A stretch of 43,665 nucleotides of DNA from Chloroflexota bacterium (lineage in GTDB: Bacteria; Chloroflexota; Anaerolineae; UBA4142; SHND01): assembly GCA_029778615.1 (NCBI GenBank), contig JAKOPZ010000046.1, positions 1 through 43,665 on the forward strand, read 5' to 3'. The position numbers and the translations under genes are program-made. Each line of letters begins with the position of its first letter. Position 1 is the first letter of the stretch. The notes under the pieces are model-generated. The model made no database searches, had not been told where the DNA came from, and saw nothing but the letters and a program-made list of their open reading frames with translations. This document shows positions 11,790 to 19,780 of the stretch, piece after piece.

Positions 11790-14700
11790 ATGAGCGATGT
11801 GCTGCATGTTTCAACGCTGGGGGGACTGGAACTGGCACGCCATGGCGCGCCGCTCACCGGTTTCCACTCGCGCAAGGTGGACGCACTGATTGTGTACTTG
11901 GTCGCCACGCGGCAACCGCAGCCGCGCCACGTCCTTGCCGACCTGTTGTGGGATGAACAAACGCAGGCAGCCGCCAACCTCCGCGTCCTCCTTTCGGACC
12001 TTCGCCAATTCCTCGCTCCCTTTTTCCTCATCACACGCGACAGTGTAGAGGTAAATCCATCCGCCGAAATTTGGTACGATGCCGCCGCGTTTGAATCGCA
12101 GCTTGCCGGTGTTGCCGCAGCGCCGGCTCTGCGCGCGCCGGCTCTGCGCGCGCGAACGCGCGAATCAGCCAACGCGCTGGAACGCGCGCTCGCGCTCTAT
12201 CGCGGCGATTTTCTCAAAGGGTTTTATATTCGCGAGAGTCCGCGTTTTGAAGAGTGGGTCTTGCTGGAACAAGAACGTTTGCGGCGGCGCGCCGTCGTCG
12301 CACTCCAAAATCTAACCGACTATTTTTTGCACGCGCGCGAGTACCTGCGCGGCATCGAGACCGCGTCGCGTTTGTTTGAAATTGACCCGTTGAACGAATT
12401 GACGCAGCAGCAAATGATGGAACTCTTGGCGCGCAGCGGTGAACCGAATGCGGCGCTCGCCCAGTACGAAAAATACAGACAACTGCTCGCGCGCGAACTC
12501 GCGGCGGACCCTTCGCCCGAAACGACGACGCTGCGCGACCAAATCCGCGCGGGCACGTTCGCGGAAAAACTCAATCTGGGCGCGCACAGTAATTTGCCGC
12601 GCGCGCTCACCCCTTTTGTTGGACGCGCGCAGGAATTGGCAGAACTGGAAGCGTATTTGCGCGACGCGCAGACTCCGCTCATCACCTTGACCGGCGAAGG
12701 CGGCGTAGGCAAAACGCGGCTCGCGTTGCGCGCGGCAGAAAATGTGGCAGACCAATTCCGCGCGGGCGCGGTGTTTGTTGCGCTCGCGTCCGTCACCGCC
12801 CCCGACGCGGTCATGGCAGCTATCGCCGCCGCATTAAACGTCACAGAAAAACGCGGCGAGACGCTCGCGCGCCGCGTGGAAAAATTTCTGCGCGACAAGC
12901 AACTGCTTTTGCTGCTCGACAATTTTGAGCAAGTGTTGGATGCCGCGCCGCGCGTGACCGACCTCTTGAGCGCGTGTCGCCACCTAAAAATTCTCGTCAC
13001 GAGCCGCGAACGTCTGCGTCTTTACGGCGAACAAAATTTTCCCGTGATGCCCCTGCCCTTTCCAAATCTCGCGCAGCTCTCTGCCCCTGCCGCCGACCTC
13101 GCCGCAAGCATCGCGCGTTATCCCGCCGTCGCGCTGTTTGTCCAGCGCGCCACCGCCGCGCAGCCCAATTTTCAATTGACCGCCGCCAACGCGCGTGCTG
13201 TCGCGGAAATTTGTGCGCGGCTCGACGGACTCGCGCTCGCGATTGAATTGGCAGCCGCGCACGTCAACTTGGTTTCGCCGGACGCGCTGCTCATGCGTCT
13301 CACCAATCGTCTCGACCTTTTGAGCGATGGGGACCGCGACCGCGCGCCGCGTCATCAAACGATTCGACGTACACTGGATTGGAGTTATGCGCTGCTCGAC
13401 GCGCCTGAGAAAAAATTATTTCGCACGCTCGCCGTATTTGTCGGCGGCTGGACGCTGGACGCTGCCGAGCAGCTCGCAAACCACGACCCGCATGTCACGC
13501 TCAATCTGTTGACCCGGCTCGTCGAAAAAAGTTTGGTGCAGCGCGTGGCGGGCGACTTGAATGCCCCGCGCTTTATCCTGTCCGAAACCATTCGCGCGTA
13601 CGCGCTCGAACGTTTGGACAAGCAAGGCGAAGCGGCCGAATGCGCGCGCCGACACGCGTTCTATTTTCTTGAACTCGCGCGCGAGGCAGAGCCCTATTTG
13701 TTGGGACCGTCGCAGGCGCAGTGGTTGGATAAAATCGAACGTGATTTGGAAAATGTGCGCGCCGCGCTCGAGTGGATGATGGCGAACGGACAAACCGAAA
13801 GCGGTTTGGAAATGGCGCACAAGCTCGGACGCTTTTGGACTATTCACGACCATTGGGCGGAAGGACGCCGTTGGCTCGAACGTTTTCTGGAAATGCCCGA
13901 AGCAACCGCGTCCGCGCTGACGCGGGCACGCGCTCATTTCAGCGCGGGTCTGCTCGCGACATTCATGTCCGACCAGCCGGGGGCGCACAAACACTTTGAC
14001 GCGGCACAGCGTTTGAACGCGCCGCCCGGCGACGAATATCTTGCCGCGCAAATTCTCGCCTGTTCCGGCACCGCGTACCAACTGCAAGGCGACTTGAAAA
14101 CGGCGCGCCAGCTCGCGGAACAAGCCGACGCGTTATTTGACCGCGTGGGCACTCGGTACGACAAAGCCTGGTGCGCGTGCACACTTGCCGGCATCCAATT
14201 ATCACGCGGCAGATTTTTCGCGGCGCGCGACAGATTTGCCAACGCCCTCGCGGAATTCCATCGCGTCGGCGACCTTTGGGGCTGCGCGGTCGCATTGTCC
14301 TATTTGGCATTCATCGCGCGCATTACCCTACAGCGTGCGCAAGCCAGCGCGTACAAAGCCAAAGCGCTCGCGCTCTTTGAACAAACCGGCGACCGCGCGC
14401 GCATCGGCACCGTTCATTTTTTTCTCGGCGCGCCTTCGAATGAACCGGAGGAACAGGATACCGAATTGGCGTACTTTCAAGAACGCGTCAATACCCTCGC
14501 TCGACAGAATGACCGCGTCGCCTATGCGCGCGCGCTGTTGGGACTCGCCGGCGCGCTGCATCGGCGCGGCGAACAAGCGCAGGCAAAAAAATTTTTCGCC
14601 GAATGTATGGTGCTGTGTGTGGAATTGGGTTTGGAGAGCGAAAGCGCGGAATGTTTGGAAGGGTTCGCGGGCATCGCGGCGACCCAAGAACACGCGGCGC

Positions 14701-14930
14701 GCGCGGCGCGTTTGTTTGGCGCGGCAGACGTATTGAACCGCGCGCTGCGCGGTCCGGTCGCGCAAAGTTGGCGCGCGAATTATGGGGCAGACCTTGACTT
14801 GGCGCGCGCTCAATTGGACGAACGCGCGTTCAATCAACGGTGGGCAGAAGGACGCGCCATGCCCTTTGCCCAAGCCGTCGCTTATGCGTTGTCGCCCGAA
14901 TCGTTCGCCGATGTGTCGTCGAGAAAATAA
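11790..14930 (+). CDS. BTAD/NB-ARC-type ATPase/TPR transcriptional regulator
   Basis: 1046 residues, AfsR/SARP-like architecture. Residues 1-95 match a winged-helix output domain (HVSTLGGLEL, then SRKVDALIVYL and LADLLWDEQ). Residues 100-260 form the helical bacterial transcriptional activation domain. An STAND/NB-ARC-like ATPase follows, with P-loop GEGGVGKTR near 301, Walker B LLLLDNFEQ near 374 and the TSRER motif near 404. From about 620 to the end there are TPR-like helical repeats. Such proteins are signal-integrating activators in which the ATPase and TPR part gate DNA binding. It stands alone: divergent from the 81-residue gene and convergent with the HAD gene. A second protein of the same build lies at 19781-22760. 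The ligand and target genes cannot be read from the sequence; the divergent giant-protein operon is a reasonable target (inference). Confidence 0.9.
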   Translation: MSDVLHVSTLGGLELARHGAPLTGFHSRKVDALIVYLVATRQPQPRHVLADLLWDEQTQAAANLRVLLSDLRQFLAPFFLITRDSVEVNPSAEIWYDAAAFESQLAGVAAAPALRAPALRARTRESANALERALALYRGDFLKGFYIRESPRFEEWVLLEQERLRRRAVVALQNLTDYFLHAREYLRGIETASRLFEIDPLNELTQQQMMELLARSGEPNAALAQYEKYRQLLARELAADPSPETTTLRDQIRAGTFAEKLNLGAHSNLPRALTPFVGRAQELAELEAYLRDAQTPLITLTGEGGVGKTRLALRAAENVADQFRAGAVFVALASVTAPDAVMAAIAAALNVTEKRGETLARRVEKFLRDKQLLLLLDNFEQVLDAAPRVTDLLSACRHLKILVTSRERLRLYGEQNFPVMPLPFPNLAQLSAPAADLAASIARYPAVALFVQRATAAQPNFQLTAANARAVAEICARLDGLALAIELAAAHVNLVSPDALLMRLTNRLDLLSDGDRDRAPRHQTIRRTLDWSYALLDAPEKKLFRTLAVFVGGWTLDAAEQLANHDPHVTLNLLTRLVEKSLVQRVAGDLNAPRFILSETIRAYALERLDKQGEAAECARRHAFYFLELAREAEPYLLGPSQAQWLDKIERDLENVRAALEWMMANGQTESGLEMAHKLGRFWTIHDHWAEGRRWLERFLEMPEATASALTRARAHFSAGLLATFMSDQPGAHKHFDAAQRLNAPPGDEYLAAQILACSGTAYQLQGDLKTARQLAEQADALFDRVGTRYDKAWCACTLAGIQLSRGRFFAARDRFANALAEFHRVGDLWGCAVALSYLAFIARITLQRAQASAYKAKALALFEQTGDRARIGTVHFFLGAPSNEPEEQDTELAYFQERVNTLARQNDRVAYARALLGLAGALHRRGEQAQAKKFFAECMVLCVELGLESESAECLEGFAGIAATQEHAARAARLFGAADVLNRALRGPVAQSWRANYGADLDLARAQLDERAFNQRWAEGRAMPFAQAVAYALSPESFADVSSRK

Positions 14931-14971
14931 ATTCCGCGTAAACCTCGATGCCGTTGCAAAACGGGCGAACT

Positions 14972-15637
14972 CTATGCCGCGCGTAAAATGCGCCAATGTT
15001 TGGCGCGCGCGATTTTTTCCAGCGCGGCATCGGGCGCCACGGCGACGGGCTCTTGGCTCAATGCGAGCATCGGCGCGTCGGGCGCGGTATCGCCATACGC
15101 GGCGACGAGTTCGCCATCCCCAATCAACACGCGCACGCGTTCCGCTTTGCGTGTGTCCACGCCGATTGCGTCTGCGAAATTTCCGGTGGCGCGTCCGTTC
15201 ACCATTTCCAACGGCGTGGAGAGCACGCGCACTCGTTCCAAATTCAATTTGCGCGCGAACGCATTGGCAATCGGTTCATAGGCGGCGGAAGCCATGACAA
15301 TTGTACAGCCCGCCGCGTGATGCTGCGCCAACTCGGCAATGACGGCGGCGCGGCGCTGTGTCCACAATTCATTTTCGACAACCCACTCGCCGAGCGCGTT
15401 CAATTCGTTTTCGGCAAATCCGCGCAGCAATTTCGCCTGGTCTGCGAGCCACCGATTGCGAAACGATTGCTTGTCCAAAATGCCGACACGCGCCAACAGC
15501 GCGGGGACAAAATGCGCGGCAAAGAAAAATTGAAAAGCGCGCGCGCGTCCGTGTGCGCGCAAATAATGCGCAATCCCGCGCCACGCTTCGCCCGCGCTCA
15601 AGGTGCCTTCCAAGTCTGTCGCAACAAAACAACCCAT
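14972..15637 (-). CDS. HAD-superfamily (subfamily IB, SerB-like) phosphatase
   Basis: 221 residues, usual length for HAD-IB hydrolases. Motif I is FVATDLEGTLS at residues 4-14. The nucleophile Asp is present, but the usual second Asp of DxDGT is Glu. Motif II is IVMASAAYEP, where the Ser and following residues fit the phosphate-binding strand. The region VLIGDGELVAAYGDTAPDAPML carries motif IV (GDxxxD). An all-helical cap (about 20-95) lies between motifs I and II, as in phosphoserine-phosphatase-like and acyltransferase-associated HADs. The start has a good ribosome site (GGGAGTGA about 5 bases upstream). Substrate unknown; a phosphomonoester is expected. It is transcribed away from the lipoprotein gene and converges with the BTAD gene. 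Confidence 0.82.
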   Translation of the reverse strand: MGCFVATDLEGTLSAGEAWRGIAHYLRAHGRARAFQFFFAAHFVPALLARVGILDKQSFRNRWLADQAKLLRGFAENELNALGEWVVENELWTQRRAAVIAELAQHHAAGCTIVMASAAYEPIANAFARKLNLERVRVLSTPLEMVNGRATGNFADAIGVDTRKAERVRVLIGDGELVAAYGDTAPDAPMLALSQEPVAVAPDAALEKIARAKHWRILRAA

Positions 15638-15857
15638 CGCTCACTCCCGCGCGTAAATTTTTACGATATACAAAACCGCGCGCCCGCGCATTGTACACGA
15701 ATTCTTTTGTCGCGCGCGAGCGAAACCTTTGGCACGCGCGCACGTATATTTGCAAATTCGCCCACGCGCGTTCGGACACTGAACGAAAACGCCGCGCCCA
15801 GCGTCTTGCCTGTACAAAACAGCATTACATTTTTGCCAAAGGAATCAGAACTCACAA

Positions 15858-18122
15858 ATGAAAAAATTTACTCTGTTCGTTTTTGCAGCGTTTGCCTTGC
15901 TGGGACTCGCCTGCACGCCGCGTCCGAGCGACCCTGCCGAATTTATCACGCTCAACAAACAGCGCGAATTGCAATTGCTCGGCGCGTGGAAACTGGTCGC
16001 GCTGAAAACCGGCAGCGCGCCGCAGCCGCACGAAACGAAAACATTGACGTTTCAAAATGACGGAAAAATGTTGATGGATTTGTGGGAACATCAACTGACG
16101 TTCAAGTATGAGGTGATGCCCGACCCCGACCATTTGCGCTTGACGTGGGTTGCGAGCACAAATCCAAATGACACACCATGGCAAGAGGCAACGTACGCGC
16201 TCCGCATCAACGGCGATGGATTGACTTTGGACGGCGAACGTTATCAACGCGTCGCGCTGGCAAACGGCGCGACCCTCACGCCGTCACTCGCACAAAACGT
16301 TCTCGCCACGCCCACCGCGCCAAACCCACAGACGGTTACGGCGACGCCAACCGTTTCGCTCAACTCGAACGATTTCGTGAGCGCGCGTTTGGGCGAACCG
16401 TTCACTCTACATCTCAAACAAACAAGCATCCTCACCGATTCACCCGACCAATTTGGCATTTCACTTTTTGCCATCAAACAAGATTCGCGCTGTCCCAAAG
16501 GTGTGCAATGTTTTTGGTCGGGCGAGGTGCGTTTGGAAATTACGTTTCAGGAAAACAGCGTTCAACATCCGCCAATTTATGAAATGACCACGCTGCCCAA
16601 TGACGCAAAAAACAAACTCACCATCGAAAATTATACCGTCGAATTGGTTGACGTGCAGCCGCCGCGCGAGGTAGACAAAAACATCGCGCCCGAAGACTAC
16701 GCGGTCACGTTTCGCGTGACGCGCGCGCCGCAAGCGACGCCGACAAGCGCACCGCCCAATGGCTTGCCAACGTATCCGCTCGACGAACCGTTCGCGTTGA
16801 GAATGTTTCAACGCGCGGAGGTTCGCGACGCGCAATTGAGCATCACGCTGAACGGTGTGTTGGAAGAATCGCGCTGCCCCAAAAGCGTGAATTGCGCGCA
16901 AGCGGGACGCGCGCTCATGTCGTTCATGCTGGAACGCAATCAACGCATCGGTTTCTTTGGTCTCTCCACGTCGCCGCCTGACGGACGCACGCGCGCGTAC
17001 TTTCAAAATTATTCGGTCGAACTCCTCGACGTACAACCGTATCCCGAAACGCCCGACCAAAACATTCGCACGGTGGATTATTCCGCGACGATTGTGGTAC
17101 GCAAAATGCCGCCGCCAACGGTGGTAAAAAAGAATGAAGGATTTGTTTTGCGCGTAGGACAAAGCGTAACGCTGGCAGATGAAAACGCGACGGTCACATT
17201 CGTCAGCGTAGGACACGATTCGCGCTGTCCGTACAACGTCGCGTGTGCGGTGCGCGGCAACGCGCCCGTCACTGTGACGCTCATCGCAGCGAATGGTGAA
17301 ACAACAACGTTTGTGCTCAACACGGACAGCTCGCAGCAAAATACGCGCACGCCCGCAACAGGTTTGTACGGCATGGAACTCAGCGCGCTCACACCGTACC
17401 CGCACGCGGATATTCCCGGGCAAGACATCGCGCCGCAAGAGTACGAAGCCACACTCGTCGTTCGCAAGTTCGCGTCGCCGCAAGGAATCCCCACCAAAAC
17501 TCCCATCGCGCCCAATCCGACAACGTGCGCGGGTTTGACGCAAACCGATGCCGCAGCGATTCTGGGACAAGACGTAAACGCCGAACCGGCGCCGAATGTG
17601 AAAATCAGCGTACTCGCCGGCGATACCTCTTTTTACAAGCCGCGCGGAATTTGTGGCTATACCACTGTCGCCGGAGCCAAAAATGATGTTGACCCAATGA
17701 CATCGCCGTATGTGTGGACGCCGCAGACCGCGCTGGGGGCGGTCACGGCGGAGCGATTGCAAGGAGAAAAGACGTTGGAGCTCGCGCGCATTGCCGACAT
17801 CATTTTGCAATCACAACCCGACGCGGAGACCACACCGTTCTTGATGTTGGAAACGCAGCTCGCGGCGGGCGATTGGAATTCCATTTTCGAGACATTCCGC
17901 AAATTGCCCAATGATTCCGCGCAAGTACATTTTGAAGAGGTAGACAGTTTTGGGGATGAAGGGCTGTGGCTTTGGCGCGCCGCGCCTGTCAATCATTACG
18001 CGGCACTGCTTGTCCGCGACAAAAATTCGTTCGTCGTGATGGAAGCACTCGTGCCCAAAGCAATTGGCCAAGTTGCGGCAAAAGAAGCATTGCACGCGGC
18101 GATGGGGAAAATTTTTCAGTAA
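15858..18122 (+). CDS. Lipoprotein with three CPxxVxC repeat domains
   Basis: 754 residues. The N-terminus is a lipoprotein signal with lipobox LLGLAC (Cys19). A beta-rich module that looks lipocalin-like follows (about 25-135), then a short Thr/Pro linker. Three related domains of about 110 residues come next (about 174-290, 300-410 and 418-545). Each starts with a hydrophobic/Glu strand, carries SRCPxxVxC in the middle (DSRCPKGVQC, ESRCPKSVNC, DSRCPYNVAC), and ends with a strand pattern YxVELxDVQPxP followed by DYxxTxxVxK/R. The paired Cys suggests a disulfide or metal site in each. The last 200 residues are a separate domain with no recognised motif. A ribosome site AAAGGAA lies about 15 bases before the ATG. 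It is exposed at the cell surface by inference; function unknown. Confidence 0.82.
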   Translation: MKKFTLFVFAAFALLGLACTPRPSDPAEFITLNKQRELQLLGAWKLVALKTGSAPQPHETKTLTFQNDGKMLMDLWEHQLTFKYEVMPDPDHLRLTWVASTNPNDTPWQEATYALRINGDGLTLDGERYQRVALANGATLTPSLAQNVLATPTAPNPQTVTATPTVSLNSNDFVSARLGEPFTLHLKQTSILTDSPDQFGISLFAIKQDSRCPKGVQCFWSGEVRLEITFQENSVQHPPIYEMTTLPNDAKNKLTIENYTVELVDVQPPREVDKNIAPEDYAVTFRVTRAPQATPTSAPPNGLPTYPLDEPFALRMFQRAEVRDAQLSITLNGVLEESRCPKSVNCAQAGRALMSFMLERNQRIGFFGLSTSPPDGRTRAYFQNYSVELLDVQPYPETPDQNIRTVDYSATIVVRKMPPPTVVKKNEGFVLRVGQSVTLADENATVTFVSVGHDSRCPYNVACAVRGNAPVTVTLIAANGETTTFVLNTDSSQQNTRTPATGLYGMELSALTPYPHADIPGQDIAPQEYEATLVVRKFASPQGIPTKTPIAPNPTTCAGLTQTDAAAILGQDVNAEPAPNVKISVLAGDTSFYKPRGICGYTTVAGAKNDVDPMTSPYVWTPQTALGAVTAERLQGEKTLELARIADIILQSQPDAETTPFLMLETQLAAGDWNSIFETFRKLPNDSAQVHFEEVDSFGDEGLWLWRAAPVNHYAALLVRDKNSFVVMEALVPKAIGQVAAKEALHAAMGKIFQ

Positions 18123-18247
18123 TTCACCTTACGCAGAATTGTCATTTCGAGCGGTCTGGCGAGAAATCTCGGTGGAAAAAATTGAGATTTCTCACAGAGT
18201 TTACCCCGAAGGATTGAGGGGTTCGAAATGACATGCGTAAGGTGAAT
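18122..18247. repeat. 126-bp palindromic element with 14-bp perfect ends
   Basis: The ends ATTCACCTTACGCA (18122-18135) and TGCGTAAGGTGAAT (18234-18247) are exact inverted repeats. Nested inside are TGTCATTTCGAGC with GAGAAATCTC, and their inverted copies GAGATTTCTC and TCGAAATGACA. It begins at the last base of the lipoprotein stop codon. It looks like a non-coding REP/MITE-like unit; no transposase or target-site duplication is evident. Confidence 0.85.
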
Positions 18248-18257
18248 CAGTAAATAG

Positions 18258-18293
18258 AAAACTGCCGAGCAGAATTACTCGGCAGTTTTTTTT
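18258..18293 (+). terminator. Intrinsic terminator between lipoprotein and murA
   Basis: A perfect stem AAAACTGCCGAG / CTCGGCAGTTTT with an 8-base loop is followed by a T run. It lies between convergent genes. On the minus strand the hairpin is also followed by T-rich sequence, so it can serve murA too. Confidence 0.9.
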
Positions 18294-18297
18294 CGCG

Positions 18298-19641
18298 TCA
18301 GGCAGTCACCCTTTCGGGACTCGGGAGGGAAACTTTTTCAATCTGCAAATTCATCGCGGCGAGGCGCGGCACAATGTCGCCGTACCCGCGTTCCAAAAAG
18401 GGAATTCCATTCACCAGCGTTTCGCCCTCGGCAATCGCGGCGGCGATGACATACGCGAGCCCCGCGCGCAAATCGGGAATCGTAATTTCGTCCGCGTCAT
18501 GAAACGGCGTCGGTCCCGTGATAATCGCGCTATGTTCATGCCCTTGGTCGAGATAACGACACGGCACACTGCCGAGACAATGCGTGGTCAATTGCGTTTT
18601 CGCGCCGAGTTTGTTTAACGCTTTCAAATACCCAAAGCGTTTTTCGTACACCGTTTCGTGAATGACCGAAATGCCATCCGCTTGCGTGAGCAGCACCGCA
18701 AACGGCTGCTGCCAATCCGTCGAAAAACCGGGATACACATCCGTTTCAATCATCGTCGGACGAATCGCGCCGTGTCGGAAAAAACGAATGCTGTCGCTGC
18801 CAATCAATTCGATGCCGCCGCCGACGAGTTGATAGTACGACAAAAAATTTCCGAGAATGTCCGGGCGGATGCCGTGAACGGTGATGTCGCCGTCTGAAGC
18901 ACACGCCAGACACGCCCACGATGCGGCTTCGATACGGTCGCCGAGAATGGGCATATTCGTTCCGCTCAATGCGCTTACACCATCAATCCGAATTTCGCGA
19001 TTGGGCGTCGTAAAAATAATTGCGCCCATCGAACGCAGCATCGTAATCAATTCAAAAATTTCGGGCTCCATCGCCGCGTTCGTAATCACTGTGCGTCCTT
19101 CGGCAAGCACGCCGAGATACAAACACGTTTCGGTTGCACCGACGCTCGGATACGGCAATTGAATGCGCGCCCCGCGTAATTTGCCGTAACGCCGCGCGAC
19201 GAAACCATCGTCCGTTTCTTCGATAATGCCGCCGAACGCGCGAATCGCGGAGAGGTGAAAATCAACGCCGCGCGTGCCGATTTTGCAGCCGCCGAGGACA
19301 GGCACAAACACTTCGCTCCAATGATGCAGTAACGCGCCGAGCAGCAAAATTGGAATGCGATTGCTGCCGGAATGCGGCGTTGGCACGTGCGACGACTTCA
19401 TGGCGGATGGGTCAATCGTCATTGTTCCGTCGTACACCTCGACACGCACGCCCACCGATTCCAACATTTCGCGCGTAATGTCCGTGTCGCCAATCGGCGG
19501 CACATTGGTCAGCGCGGTTTCTTGTTCGCTCAAGAGCGCGGCGACCATCGCCTTCGTCGCAAAATTTTTCGCGCCCAACGTTTTGATTTCGCCGCACACG
19601 GGATGTCCGCCGCGAATGCGGTAGGCAATTGAACTTGTCAT
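18298..19641 (-). CDS. murA: UDP-N-acetylglucosamine 1-carboxyvinyltransferase (MurA family)
   Basis: 447 residues, usual length 415-450. This family transfers enolpyruvate from PEP to UDP-GlcNAc, the first committed step of peptidoglycan synthesis, in the cytoplasm. Seen: GAKNFATKAM near the N-terminus (the substrate-binding Lys-Asn pair), the active-site loop with VLGGCKIGTRGVDFH carrying the Cys that corresponds to Cys115 of E. coli MurA, YPSVGATET, and DVYPGFSTDWQQP. The start chosen is the ATG at 19641, because AAGGAAA lies 8-9 bases upstream; the open frame extends 16 codons further with no ribosome site. The sequence departs noticeably from canonical MurA, so it could be a second MurA-like paralogue. 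It is divergent from the BTAD gene. Confidence 0.88.
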   Translation of the reverse strand: MTSSIAYRIRGGHPVCGEIKTLGAKNFATKAMVAALLSEQETALTNVPPIGDTDITREMLESVGVRVEVYDGTMTIDPSAMKSSHVPTPHSGSNRIPILLLGALLHHWSEVFVPVLGGCKIGTRGVDFHLSAIRAFGGIIEETDDGFVARRYGKLRGARIQLPYPSVGATETCLYLGVLAEGRTVITNAAMEPEIFELITMLRSMGAIIFTTPNREIRIDGVSALSGTNMPILGDRIEAASWACLACASDGDITVHGIRPDILGNFLSYYQLVGGGIELIGSDSIRFFRHGAIRPTMIETDVYPGFSTDWQQPFAVLLTQADGISVIHETVYEKRFGYLKALNKLGAKTQLTTHCLGSVPCRYLDQGHEHSAIITGPTPFHDADEITIPDLRAGLAYVIAAAIAEGETLVNGIPFLERGYGDIVPRLAAMNLQIEKVSLPSPERVTA

Positions 19642-19680
19642 CTCTAATTTCCTTTGTGGGATTACAGTCCTTGCGGATGA

Positions 19681-19686
19681 ATTATA
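19681..19686 (-). promoter_or_regulatory. Candidate -10 box of murA
   Basis: TATAAT on the minus strand, about 40 bases upstream of the murA ATG. No convincing -35 box lies at 16-18 bases. Confidence 0.35.
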
Positions 19687-19780
19687 CATCGTACTTGTGA
19701 TACGAATGAGACGAATTGTATCGGTGAAAGGTTCAGTGCGTGCGCGCGAAAACCACTCTTCTGCCTCATAATTTCACGCG

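Noticed and set aside
16461-17810. Minus-strand open frame of 449 codons
   Set aside because: Shadow of the lipoprotein gene, which has a signal peptide and internal domain repeats.
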